From assembly GCA_965237575.1 (NCBI GenBank), contig CBDEGI010000004.1, positions 3,410,001 through 3,474,000 on the forward strand: 64,000 nucleotides of DNA. Direction: 5' to 3'. The position numbers and the translations under genes are program-made. The first letter of the stretch is position 1, and each line of letters begins with the position of its first letter. Under the pieces are notes generated by a model, which worked only from the letters and a program-made list of their open reading frames with translations, had not been told where the DNA came from and did no database searches. Source of the DNA: JAKZVK01 sp965237575. Its GTDB lineage: Bacteria; Acidobacteriota; Terriglobia; Bryobacterales; UBA6623. Shown here in pieces: positions 47,038 to 55,561 of the stretch.

Positions 47038-47506
47038 ACTTCCATCTTACCGCCGTGAATCATCCGCGCCGGAACGAGCCAAATCCGTACCGAAGCCTTG
47101 AGTACCGCCTTGCGCCTCTGGCCCGGCGTGGCCCCTCGACCCGCCACTCGGAGCCGCGGGCGTAAGCCCGCGCTGAGCGTTGCCAGCGGCCAGGGACGCT
47201 GCTCGGCGCGCGAGGCCGGTCGGTCTCTTGCTAGACCCGACCCACCTTGCGATCTCTCAACGCAAGCTCACGCTTGCGGCTCTGAGCGCGGGGTCGAGGC
47301 GCTTACGATCTCCGGATGAATTGACGCGCGGTTGGCCCTACAGCAACGCCGGGTGTCGGTCGGGCTCCTCAACGCAGGCTCACGCCTGCGGCTCAGAGTA
47401 TTGGGACCGAGCTGCCTACTCATTGCGGCCCACCTAAAGCCCGGCGGGGCCGGCAACATGGCGGCACCTTCAAAACCCCGACCTTCCGATAGAATAGGAC
47501 TCAGTT
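47038..47506. other. Intergenic region with three REP-like hairpins
   Basis: About 470 bases between divergent genes. It contains three 27-base hairpin copies (listed separately) and, next to the S55-like gene, TAGAAT (47490-47495) as a candidate -10 twelve bases before its GTG. Nothing else recognised. Confidence 0.6.
47151..47394. repeat. Three REP-like palindromic repeats
   Basis: Copies at 47151-47177 (inverted orientation), 47256-47282 and 47368-47394, each 27 bases. The 7-bp stems read CGCGGGC/GCCCGCG, CGCAAGC/GCTTGCG and CGCAGGC/GCCTGCG with a 4-base loop (TTAC or TCAC): base changes in one arm are matched by changes in the other, so the structure is conserved. Confidence 0.8.
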
Positions 47507-49348
47507 GTGACTCGACTCACCCTCCTCGCGCTGCTATGCCTGACCGCGCTCCCCTCATGGGCCGCGGACTTGCTGCCCCTCGACCAGATCCATCCCGGAA
47601 TGGTTGGCGTCGGACGGACGGTTCTGGCCGGCAACGACATCCAGGAGTTCGAAGTCGAAATCCTCGGCGTGCTCGAGAACATTGCACCGGGCCAATCGCT
47701 CATCCTGGCGCGTCTCTCGGGCGCAACCCTCGACAAGACCGGTGTGATCGCCGGCATGAGCGGCAGCCCGGTTTTCCTCGACGGCAAGCTTGCGGGAGCC
47801 GTCGCGTATTCGTTCCCGTTTTCCACCGAAGCGATCGCTGGGATTCGGCCGATTGGTGAGATGATCGGAGCGCTTGGAGAGTTGGTCGAAGGGGAGGCCG
47901 AACAGGAAGCGGCTGCCCTCCCGCCTGCGGGCGTCCGCGGCGGTCTGGCCCAGACGCTCTTAGCCGATGGTGCCGTGGGTGAGCGATTTGTACCCCGCGA
48001 GTCCACACCCGGTGAGGAACTTGATCTGCTTCCGCCGTCTCCGCTGCTCATGGCCTCCGACCAGCGCATGGGGCCCATAGCCACCCCCGTCGCCCTGGCG
48101 GGATTCTCCGAGCGAACCTTCGAGGTCTTCGGCCCCCGGCTCCGCAAACTGGGACTGCGGCCCATGCAGGGTGTCGGCGGGCGGAGTCCAGCGGATCTGA
48201 AGCCCACCGGCCTCAAACCGGGTTCCATGATCAACGTCGCCCTGATCGAAGGCGATATGGAGCTGAGCGCAGCCGGGACGGTGACGCACGTTGACGGCGA
48301 CCGCATCTACGCCTTCGGCCACCGCTTCCTCTCGAGCGGGCCCACGGAGATGCCCTTCCTGGCGTCGTCGGTGATCGCGGTCGTCCCCAACTTGAACAAC
48401 TCTTTCAAGATCTCGGGCTCCGGGCCTCGTCTCGGCGCGATCACCCAAGACCGTAGCGCGGGGATTGCGGGCCAGCTGGGGCGCAGCGCTCCGATGGTGG
48501 CCCTTGACCTCGAGCTGCAGTCCGGCGCAGGCCTCGATCGCCGCTATGGCATCCAGCTCGTGCGCGACCGCTTTCTGACACCTTTCCTGCTACAGATGGC
48601 GGTCTTCTCGGCCGTCGACAGCACCGAGCGGCAGCTAGGCTCGTCGAGCTTTCGTTTGCGAGGCCAAGTGGAGTTTGAAGGCGACGTTCCGCCGCTGCGG
48701 CTCGACAACATGTTCACGGGGCCGGCCGGCGTGTCGCAGCAAGTGGCCGCGGCAACGGCCGTGCCGCTGGCTTTTGTGTTCGAGAGCGGGTTCGAGAACC
48801 TCACGCCTGTGAGGATTCGGCTCGGGATCGAATCGATCGACGAGGAACGGCAGCTCGAGATCGATCGCGGGTGGACAAGCAGGACGCGCGTCCGGCCCGG
48901 CGAGGAGGTCGAACTCTCGGCGGCCCTGCGCGACGCCCGGGGCAACGAGCAGATCCGGAAGAGGACGTTCCGCGTGCCTGTTGGGGCGCGTCCGGGCAAT
49001 CTCCAGGTCTCGTTCTCTGACGCCACCTCGCTCAACCTGCTGGAGTGGAGAAGCTTCGCCACGCCGCGCCGAGCCACCGAACTGGGTCAACTGGTCCGGG
49101 CCGTCAACCGGCTGCGCCGCAACGACCGTCTTTACATTCGGGTGTGGCGATCGGCGAAGACCTTCCTGCTCAACAGCGAGCGATTGCCTTCGCCTCCGGC
49201 ATCGGTGGCCGGCCTCCTGAGCAGGCCGGGCGCCGCGGCGGGTGGTGTCGAAACCGACTGGTACGCGACGCTAGCCGAATTCGAGCTGGATGGCCTCGAC
49301 AACGTCGTCCACGGAAGCGTCACCATCCCCCTTACGGTCTCTGAATGA
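47507..49348 (+). CDS. Secreted SpoIVB/S55-like serine peptidase domain protein
   Basis: A 613-residue exported protein with signal peptide 1-19 (MTRLTLLALLCLTALPSWA). Residues about 22-110 hold IHPGMVGVGRTVL, VEILGVLENIAPGQSLILAR and VIAGMSGSPVFLDGKLAGAV, in which S87 (GSP) is the expected nucleophile by analogy with GMSGSPI of SpoIVB. Residue H272 lies in IYAFGHRFLSSGP, like the GALGH histidine of SpoIVB, but the order is reversed. The remaining 300 residues are beta-rich. GTG 47507 has no Shine-Dalgarno but a TAGAAT just upstream. Its stop overlaps the next gene (ATGA), so the two are made together. Confidence 0.75.
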   Translation: MTRLTLLALLCLTALPSWAADLLPLDQIHPGMVGVGRTVLAGNDIQEFEVEILGVLENIAPGQSLILARLSGATLDKTGVIAGMSGSPVFLDGKLAGAVAYSFPFSTEAIAGIRPIGEMIGALGELVEGEAEQEAAALPPAGVRGGLAQTLLADGAVGERFVPRESTPGEELDLLPPSPLLMASDQRMGPIATPVALAGFSERTFEVFGPRLRKLGLRPMQGVGGRSPADLKPTGLKPGSMINVALIEGDMELSAAGTVTHVDGDRIYAFGHRFLSSGPTEMPFLASSVIAVVPNLNNSFKISGSGPRLGAITQDRSAGIAGQLGRSAPMVALDLELQSGAGLDRRYGIQLVRDRFLTPFLLQMAVFSAVDSTERQLGSSSFRLRGQVEFEGDVPPLRLDNMFTGPAGVSQQVAAATAVPLAFVFESGFENLTPVRIRLGIESIDEERQLEIDRGWTSRTRVRPGEEVELSAALRDARGNEQIRKRTFRVPVGARPGNLQVSFSDATSLNLLEWRSFATPRRATELGQLVRAVNRLRRNDRLYIRVWRSAKTFLLNSERLPSPPASVAGLLSRPGAAAGGVETDWYATLAEFELDGLDNVVHGSVTIPLTVSE

Positions 49349-51681
49349 ACCTTCGACTTGGCTTGACTCGCTTCGCTGGAGTGTATCTCTGCTTGCTGGC
49401 AATATCGCTCCTGGCGGGGCGCGGCGACGCGGCCTCAACCCAGGTTTGGGAGATCAGTGAGTACAACGACTTCCTCGGAGGCAAGTTCGACAACATCTCG
49501 TTACGCCACGATGGGCGGCTGGTGCCGGCGCCGCGACTCGAGACCGTGTTCTCCTCGGAGCAACCGATCGTGTGGTCCGCGGCGACGGCCCCCGATGGGT
49601 CGATCTACCTGGGCACCGGACATCAGGGCCACGTCTACCGCGTCGGACCGAATGGCAAGAGCAAGCTTTTCTGGAAAGCTCCCGAGGTCGAGGTGTTCAC
49701 GATCGCGGTGGCGCCCGACGGTATCATCTACGCCGGAACCTCGCCCCAGGGGAAGGTCTACCGCCTCGCGAAGAACGGCGAGGCCGAGGTGGTGTTCGAT
49801 CCCAAGGAGACGTACATCTGGTCGCTGGTCTTCTCGCAAGCAGGCGAAGGCGAGCGGGGTTTCGGGGGCGCCGACGCGCTGTTTGTCGGTACGGGCGATC
49901 AAGGCAAGATCTACCGCGTGACGGCTGACGACAGGGGGGGCGGCAAGGGCGAAGTCTACTATGAAACCGGCCAGCGGCACGTTGTCAGCCTAGCGCTTGA
50001 CCGCGAGGGTCTACTGCTGGTGGGAACCGACCCCAACGGCATACTGTATCGAGTCGAGGCGAAGGGCAAAGCGTTCGCGCTGTACGATTCCGACCTGCCG
50101 GAGATCCGCGGGCTGGAAGTTGGTCCCGAGGGCGAGATCTACGCAGCGGCGATGGGCGGCGGCGCTTCTCAGATGACCCAATCGGTCCCGTCGGGGGTGT
50201 TCTCAACATCGACCGCAGGCGCGGGCGTGACGATATCGGTTTCTCCGGGCGGCGGGCCCAGCCTCGACAAAGCGAAGAGCGGACAGGCGGCCACTGCAGC
50301 GCCCCAGGCATCGGTCTCGATCGTACAGCCCGTGATCTCCTATGCGGGGATGGAGAAGGCCGCGTTGTTGCGGGTGGGCTCCGACCTCAGCGTTCGAAAG
50401 CTTTGGAGTTCGAAGGAGGAGAATCTGCTTGCCTTGAGACAGGTCGAGTTCGAGGACTTCCGCCTGCTTTTCGCCACCGACCGCCGGGGCCGGATCTACG
50501 GGATCAACAGCGACCGCGACGTCACGCTCGTCGCGGAAGTCGATCAGGAACAGGTGACCCAGCTTCTCGCCGGCAGCGCCGGCCTCAGTGTCACGACGGC
50601 TCACTCCGGCAAGCTCTTCCGGCTCGAGCCGGGCCGCGCCGGGCAGGGGACATACGAGTCACCCGCCCATGATGCCGGTTCGGTCTCGCGCTGGGGACGT
50701 ATTTCCTGGCGGGCGACGGGTTCCGAGGGTACCGCAGTCGAGTTCCAGACCCGGTGCGGCAACGCGGCGCGTCCCGACGCCACGTGGAGCGACTGGGCCG
50801 AACCCACCGAGGCAAAACCGGGCGCTTCGACGGCTGCCTGGACCAGCGCCCGCATCCAGTCGCCCCCCGCGCGCTACCTGCAGTGGCGGGCAACCTTGCG
50901 CGGGTCCGGCGACGCGGGCCTCAGCGGCGTCCGCGTAGCGTATCTGCCGCAAAACCAAGCGCCGGTGATCGACAGCATCGAGGTAACGACCGCGGCCCCC
51001 ACCGACACGGCGTCAAGCACGGCCGCAGCCGCTGCGAGCGCTGACGCGGCCTCCTCGTCAGCCGCGTTCAGCATCACGGTGACGGACACGGGCGAGGTCA
51101 GCACCGGCGACTCGAAGGGCACGAAGGCCAAGACCGTCCGAGGCGGCGCGAGCCAGCGTCTCAAAGTCGCCTGGAAGGCCTATGACCCCGACAGCGACGA
51201 GTTGACGGCCGAGGTCAAGTTTCGAGGCGAGGGTGAGGCGACCTGGAAGACGATCAAGAAGGACGTGAAGGAGAAGGACCTTTCGATCGACAGCGATGCA
51301 CTGGCGGACGGCGTCTACCGTTTCCGTGTCGAAGTTTTCGACGGCCGCGCCAATCCGCCCGATCAGGCTCTTTCGACCCGGCGCGTGAGCGAACCGGTGG
51401 TGATCGACCACACGCCCCCGATCGTGCGGCTGGCGAGCAGCGAGGGACGGTCGGCCCTTCGCTTCGAGGCCGAAGACCAGGCGTCGATGCTGCAGCACGC
51501 CGAATACTCCATCGACGCTGCGCCGTGGGTGCCGGTTCGAGCGGACGATGGGATCGCCGATTCGCTCACCGAGGCGTTCACGATCCGCCTCGAAGACTTG
51601 GAGCCAGGTGAGCACTTGATCACGTTGCGGGTCCGCGACCGCGCCGGAAACGCCGGCCTAGGCAAGGCGATCGTGCCTTAG
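49345..51681 (+). CDS. Secreted beta-propeller plus Ig-like protein, coupled to the S55-like gene
   Basis: A 778-residue exported protein with signal peptide 1-29. Residues about 55-400 show propeller blades (VWSAATAPDGSIYLGTG; TIAVAPDGIIYAGTSPQG; GLEVGPEGEIYAAAMGG), interrupted by a low-complexity T/S/A stretch. Residues about 430-530 look like a galactose-binding/laminin-type fold (SRWGRISWRATGSEGTAVEF), then a serine/alanine linker, a fibronectin-like segment and a final domain (IVRLASSEGRSALRFEAED). The ATG overlaps the preceding stop by four bases, and both products are exported, so they probably act together at the cell envelope. Confidence 0.8.
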   Translation: MNLRLGLTRFAGVYLCLLAISLLAGRGDAASTQVWEISEYNDFLGGKFDNISLRHDGRLVPAPRLETVFSSEQPIVWSAATAPDGSIYLGTGHQGHVYRVGPNGKSKLFWKAPEVEVFTIAVAPDGIIYAGTSPQGKVYRLAKNGEAEVVFDPKETYIWSLVFSQAGEGERGFGGADALFVGTGDQGKIYRVTADDRGGGKGEVYYETGQRHVVSLALDREGLLLVGTDPNGILYRVEAKGKAFALYDSDLPEIRGLEVGPEGEIYAAAMGGGASQMTQSVPSGVFSTSTAGAGVTISVSPGGGPSLDKAKSGQAATAAPQASVSIVQPVISYAGMEKAALLRVGSDLSVRKLWSSKEENLLALRQVEFEDFRLLFATDRRGRIYGINSDRDVTLVAEVDQEQVTQLLAGSAGLSVTTAHSGKLFRLEPGRAGQGTYESPAHDAGSVSRWGRISWRATGSEGTAVEFQTRCGNAARPDATWSDWAEPTEAKPGASTAAWTSARIQSPPARYLQWRATLRGSGDAGLSGVRVAYLPQNQAPVIDSIEVTTAAPTDTASSTAAAAASADAASSSAAFSITVTDTGEVSTGDSKGTKAKTVRGGASQRLKVAWKAYDPDSDELTAEVKFRGEGEATWKTIKKDVKEKDLSIDSDALADGVYRFRVEVFDGRANPPDQALSTRRVSEPVVIDHTPPIVRLASSEGRSALRFEAEDQASMLQHAEYSIDAAPWVPVRADDGIADSLTEAFTIRLEDLEPGEHLITLRVRDRAGNAGLGKAIVP

Positions 51682-51809
51682 GACGAGCCCAGGGCGTGGC
51701 GCGGGCCTCCGGCCCTGCAGTGTCGGCCTCTGGGCCGACATCCGCCGCAACCAGCGTCGGAAGGCTCACTCTTGGCACTGAGCATGGCCAAGAGCCGGCC
51801 ACAATGTAG

Positions 51810-51829
51810 GGGCACGGCATGCCGTGCCC
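51810..51829. repeat. Perfect 20-bp palindrome upstream of queF
   Basis: GGGCACGGCATGCCGTGCCC; a related shorter palindrome with the same GGCATGCC core occurs after queF at 52256-52267. They may be members of a dispersed repeat, or terminator hairpins without a T-run. Confidence 0.75.
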
Positions 51830-51849
51830 GGTGCACCGGGGGCAGACAG

Positions 51850-52236
51850 TTGTCCGACTACACCGAAGACCACGCCAAGGCCGGCCTCAACGCCGAGCTG
51901 CCAACCCTTGAAACCTGGCCCAACCAATTCAAGGGCTACCGCATCAAGGTCGAGATCCCGGAGTTCACCTCGGTCTGCCCCAAGACCGGATTGCCCGACT
52001 TCGGCAAGCTCACCCTCGAGTACGAACCCGCCGCCCAGTGTGTCGAGCTGAAATCGTTGAAACACTACGTGCTGGCCTATCGCAATCTCGGCATCTTCTA
52101 CGAGAACGTCGTGAACCGCTTCCTGCTAGATGTCGTCAAAGCGATCGATCCCGTCTGGGCGCGGGTCGAAGGAGACTTCACGCCCCGCGGCGGCCTGCAG
52201 TCAACCGTAGTCGCCGAGCATAGAGTAGAAACGTAG
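51850..52236 (+). CDS. queF: NADPH-dependent 7-cyano-7-deazaguanine reductase
   Basis: Reduces preQ0 to preQ1 in queuosine synthesis. The product is 128 residues, the length of the short unimodular QueF. The catalytic C43 and D50 are in EFTSVCPKTGLPDFG, and ELKSLKHYVLAYRNLGIFYE is the substrate-binding segment. I chose the TTG at 51850 with GGGGG upstream because homology begins there; a longer frame from 51772 is mostly repeat-derived. No other queuosine gene is adjacent. Confidence 0.9.
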   Translation: MSDYTEDHAKAGLNAELPTLETWPNQFKGYRIKVEIPEFTSVCPKTGLPDFGKLTLEYEPAAQCVELKSLKHYVLAYRNLGIFYENVVNRFLLDVVKAIDPVWARVEGDFTPRGGLQSTVVAEHRVET

Positions 52237-52336
52237 GGGGCGAAACTGTGGAGGCGCGGCATGCCGCACCGCCTGCTCGTACGCTTGGCATCACCCCGAC
52301 GGGCAGCCGATAAGAGCCAACAAAGGAAAGCCGCCA

Positions 52337-53959
52337 GTGACCTCCCTCAACCGACGCCGATTCCTCCAAACCGTGGGCGGCTCCGCCGCTGCCATGGGCT
52401 GCACGCCGAACACCACCCAGCCGCGGCCCAACATCATCGTGATGATGGCCGACGACATGGGCATCTCCGACATCGGCTGCTACGGCTCGGAGATCCACAC
52501 GCCCAACCTCGACAAGCTCGCCGCCGGCGGGTTGCGGTTCACGCAGTTCTATAACACCGCGCGATGCTGCCCGACGCGCGCCTCACTGCTCACCGGCCTC
52601 TACCCCCATCAAGCCGGTGTCGGCCACATGATGAGGGACTACGGCCTGCCGGGCTACCGGGGCAACCTCAATCGCAACTCGGTCACGATCGCCGAGGCTC
52701 TCAAGGCCGGCGGTTCCACGACGCTGATGTCCGGAAAATGGCACGTCACGCCGCTCGACGCACCCAAGGACAACTGGCCGCGGCAGCGCGGGTTCGATCG
52801 CTTCTTCGGTACGATCCACGGCGCTGGCAGCTTCTACGACCCCGTATCGCTAACCCTCGAGAACGAGCCGATCCTGGCCGAGGGCGATGACTTCTACTAC
52901 ACCAACGAGATCGGCGAGTACGCCGCGCGCTTTGTCGAAGAACACGGCGCGGGCGACGATCCCTTCTTTCTCTACATGCCCTTCACGTCGCCTCACTGGC
53001 CGCTCCACGCCTTCGAGGAGGACATTGCTAAGTACAAAGGCCGCTACGACGGCGGCTGGGACCGCCTGCGCGCCGAGCGCCACGAACGCATGATCGGGAT
53101 GGGTCTCGTCGACGAGCGGTGGCCGATCACGGTGCGCGATCCCGACGTACCCGCATGGCAAGACGCTGAGCACAAGCCATGGCAGGCGCGCCGCATGGAG
53201 GTCTACGCCGCGCAGATCGAGGTGATGGGCCGCGCGGTCGGGCGCGTCATGAACAAGCTGGTCGAGCTGGGCCTCGCCGACAACACGCTGGTTCTGTTCT
53301 TGGCCGACAACGGGGGCTGCGCTGAGGAACTGGGCAGGGGCAATCGGCTCGATCAGACACGCGACGGCCGGCCGGTCCAGCGGGGAAACGACCCCGCTGT
53401 AATGCCGGGCCCCGAAGACACCTACCAGAGCTACGGCATCCCATGGGCCAACGCCAGCAACACGCCCTTCCGGCGCTATAAGCACTGGGTCCACGAGGGT
53501 GGCATCGCCACGCCGCTCATCGCCCATTGGCCGGACCGCATCAAACAGGCCGGCGCGTTGTCACACCAGCCCGGCCACTTGATCGACATCATGGCAACCT
53601 GCCTCGACGTGGCGGACGCGGACTACCCGGCTACGTTCGGCGGGCAAGACGTCACACCCCTCGAAGGGAAGAGCCTCGTGCCGATCTTCGAAGGCCGGCA
53701 ACGCGAAGGCCACGAGGCCCTCTATTGGGAACGCGAAGGTAACCGCGCTGTCCGCCAGGGGAACTGGAAGCTCGTATCGCGCTACGGCCCGACCACCGGC
53801 GGCGCCTGGGAACTCGACGATCTCGAGGCCGACCGCACCGAGACGAACGACCTGGCGGCCACGAACCCGGAGCAGGTCGCCGAACTCACAGCGATGTACG
53901 AAGCCTGGGCCCGCCGAGCCAACGTCGTGCCCTGGAAGTCCTGGGAAAAGGCAGGTTAG
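52337..53959 (+). CDS. Tat-exported type I sulfatase
   Basis: Sulfatase of 540 residues that should hydrolyse sulfate esters outside the cytoplasm, likely from sulfated polysaccharides or sterols. N-terminus NRRRFLQTVGGSAAAMGC combines a twin-arginine motif with a lipobox (AMGC, C22), so it may be a lipoprotein. Metal ligands D39/D40 are in MADDMG; C77 in CCPTRASLLTG is the residue converted to formylglycine (C-x-P-x-R). HWPLHAFE, VLFLADNGG and the C-terminal subdomain are all present. GTG 52337 is preceded by AAGCCG only; the start rests on the signal peptide. A formylglycine-generating enzyme is not in the window. Confidence 0.92.
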   Translation: MTSLNRRRFLQTVGGSAAAMGCTPNTTQPRPNIIVMMADDMGISDIGCYGSEIHTPNLDKLAAGGLRFTQFYNTARCCPTRASLLTGLYPHQAGVGHMMRDYGLPGYRGNLNRNSVTIAEALKAGGSTTLMSGKWHVTPLDAPKDNWPRQRGFDRFFGTIHGAGSFYDPVSLTLENEPILAEGDDFYYTNEIGEYAARFVEEHGAGDDPFFLYMPFTSPHWPLHAFEEDIAKYKGRYDGGWDRLRAERHERMIGMGLVDERWPITVRDPDVPAWQDAEHKPWQARRMEVYAAQIEVMGRAVGRVMNKLVELGLADNTLVLFLADNGGCAEELGRGNRLDQTRDGRPVQRGNDPAVMPGPEDTYQSYGIPWANASNTPFRRYKHWVHEGGIATPLIAHWPDRIKQAGALSHQPGHLIDIMATCLDVADADYPATFGGQDVTPLEGKSLVPIFEGRQREGHEALYWEREGNRAVRQGNWKLVSRYGPTTGGAWELDDLEADRTETNDLAATNPEQVAELTAMYEAWARRANVVPWKSWEKAG

Positions 53960-53966
53960 GAATAGG

Positions 53967-54398
53967 TTAGGAAGCCAGGGGATTCTCCCACCTCAACTCT
54001 TCGAACCGAGCAAAATCGCCGTCCGCGGAGCAAAGGACTAAGCCATGTTCGATCGCCAGCGCAGCTAGGTGGACATCGGGGACCAGATTGGCTCTGGTGC
54101 CATGACGCACGAGCAGTTTTCCCAAGATCGTCCGGTGCCTATCCCCGGGCGATGGGATCCACGACGGAGAGCAATCGAGCCACTCCTCCACCTGCCTCCA
54201 AGCGCTCGCTAGCGTGGCTGGCCGTCCGTAGATCCGGGGATTCGTAACAAGTCGTAGAAAGCCCAGCAGGCTCGCCCACGGCAAACCAACGGGTGCAGCC
54301 GCGTTCAGCCGCGAGTCCAGCCACTCCTTAGCGGCCTCATGCTGAGAATAAGTCGATACGAACGCGTAAACCAGCAGATTCGTGTCGACAAGAATCAC
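53967..54398 (-). CDS. vapC: PIN-domain toxin VapC
   Basis: A 143-residue ribonuclease toxin. D5 in MILVDTNLLVYAF, the acidic residues in VPDVHLAALAIEHG and the terminal CSADGDFARF motif form the PIN active site; PWASLLGFLRLVTNP is characteristic of one VapC subgroup. It overlaps vapB by four bases (ATGA), so the pair is translationally coupled. Likely cleaves a specific RNA, probably tRNA or rRNA, when the antitoxin is lost. Confidence 0.88.
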   Translation of the reverse strand: MILVDTNLLVYAFVSTYSQHEAAKEWLDSRLNAAAPVGLPWASLLGFLRLVTNPRIYGRPATLASAWRQVEEWLDCSPSWIPSPGDRHRTILGKLLVRHGTRANLVPDVHLAALAIEHGLVLCSADGDFARFEELRWENPLAS

Positions 54399-54646
54399 CT
54401 GTAGTCGTCTCCTTCGGCGATCGCAATAACCTCGGCCACGTTGTCGATGTTGTCAAAGAAGCATCGTCCCAATGAGACCGAACGCGTGCGAAAGGGCTTG
54501 GTTTTTGGGACTGGCGATTGCTCCATGCCTCTTAGACCCAGGCGCAAGGCGTCGTTCACGAGAGCTCTCAAGCTGGTCCTGCGAGATTCACGAAGCCGCT
54601 CCAGCTTCACGGCGACATCGTCGTCGAGCGTGAGCGTAGTCCTCAT
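54395..54646 (-). CDS. vapB: VapB antitoxin (ribbon-helix-helix)
   Basis: An 83-residue protein starting MRTTLTLDDDVAVKLERL, an RHH strand-helix-helix fold, then a C-terminal segment that would wrap the toxin (FFDNIDNVAEVIAIAEGDDY). It is the upstream gene of the vapBC pair. Palindromic elements immediately upstream of the ATG form a likely autoregulatory operator. Confidence 0.85.
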   Translation of the reverse strand: MRTTLTLDDDVAVKLERLRESRRTSLRALVNDALRLGLRGMEQSPVPKTKPFRTRSVSLGRCFFDNIDNVAEVIAIAEGDDYR

Positions 54647-54681
54647 ACATCAAAGCATAACAGAGTTGATGTCTTGATGTC
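54647..54681 (-). promoter_or_regulatory. vapBC operator/promoter
   Basis: Immediately upstream of the vapB ATG (minus strand) are TTGATGT (complement of 54647-54653), twelve bases away ACATCAA (complement of 54666-54672) and a second ACATCAA eight bases further (54674-54680). The first two are inverted copies; RHH antitoxins typically bind such paired half-sites. TATGCT between them could be the -10 box. Confidence 0.55.
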
Positions 54682-54992
54682 ACGATCCTCGTCCACCCTC
54701 CTCCACCCTCTCCGCTTGATCCGTAGCGCTGCCCACGACGCTCAACGTGCCGGTCAGAAGGAGCGTTGCTGTCAACGAAAGCAAGCACCAGCCGAATGAG
54801 CGCTGACCTTCCGAAAGGCGTATGACCTTGGTACCACCGGGCAGAGTACTTCAGTAACAGCGAGTGCGCGTCTGAAACTAGTACCGGGGTAGTGTCGGAA
54901 TCAGTACGCCTGCGCCAGCCCCAAAAGGTACGCCTGATGGCGGCCAACTAGGATGAACGCCTAATGGCGATATCAACGCTTCCTGGGTGATT
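54682..54992. other. Intergenic region with relic of an ABC-2 permease
   Basis: About 310 bases between divergent vapB and the first TadE-like gene. Apart from the permease relic listed separately it holds no supported gene, only short shadow frames. Confidence 0.5.
54725..54805 (-). pseudogene. Fragment of ABC-2 permease (homologous to part of 57589-58413)
   Basis: On the minus strand this encodes SFGWCLLSLTATLLLTGTL, matching HFGWFLLSLMATIFLSGTL of the intact permease 3 kb away, with similarity also obvious at DNA level (about 50 bases around CGCTCATTCGGCTGG, one base missing). It is a short relic, probably from an ancient partial duplication or from a lost second permease. Confidence 0.65.
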
Positions 54993-55541
54993 ATGAACCT
55001 ACCGATGACAGTGATAAACCTGAGACCAAGCCCGATCCGGACTCGCCGACCGAGCCGAGTCCCCGCCAAACCGACAGAGTGGCGACGACGAGACAGGCGA
55101 CGCGGCCAAGCCATGGTAGAGTTTTCCCTCTGCTTCCTGCTCTTCATCGGAACTCTGCTCGGATTCACGCAGATCGCCACGGTCGTCTGGACCAAGTCGG
55201 CCCTTCAGCATGCCGTCCGAGAGGGAGTCCGATATGCGATCACCGGGGCGACCTCGGGGCCCCTGGGCCACCTCGGGTCGATTCGAAATGCGGTCGTCGA
55301 AAACTCAGGTGGCTTGATCGATGCGCAGGACGCGGACACAATGGTTGAAGTTCACTTCTACGATCAAAACGCAAACCAGACCACGTCCAACGCAGGCGGG
55401 AACACGGTCGTGGTCCGAGTACAGAACTATCCCATTCCCGTGATGGTTCCGGCCATCCTAGCGTTTGTGCCGGAGGGCATCCAGGTCTCGGCCAACGCGG
55501 TGGATCGGCTCGAGCCCTATACGACTCCACCGACACTCTGA
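54993..55541 (+). CDS. TadE-like pseudopilin
   Basis: A 182-residue membrane protein with a strongly basic N-terminus, then QAMVEFSLCFLLFIGTLLGF (the TadE glutamate next to the single membrane helix, about 39-60) and a beta-rich extracellular part (VRYAITGATSGPLGHLG; VVVRVQNYPIPVMVP). TadE-type proteins are minor pilins of Flp/Tad pili. Start uncertain: ATG 54993 or GTG 54987. Two more Tad-like genes follow, with no ATPase or secretin in the window. Confidence 0.8.
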   Translation: MNLPMTVINLRPSPIRTRRPSRVPAKPTEWRRRDRRRGQAMVEFSLCFLLFIGTLLGFTQIATVVWTKSALQHAVREGVRYAITGATSGPLGHLGSIRNAVVENSGGLIDAQDADTMVEVHFYDQNANQTTSNAGGNTVVVRVQNYPIPVMVPAILAFVPEGIQVSANAVDRLEPYTTPPTL

Positions 55542-55561
55542 ACCTCTAGAGGAGCCACGTG

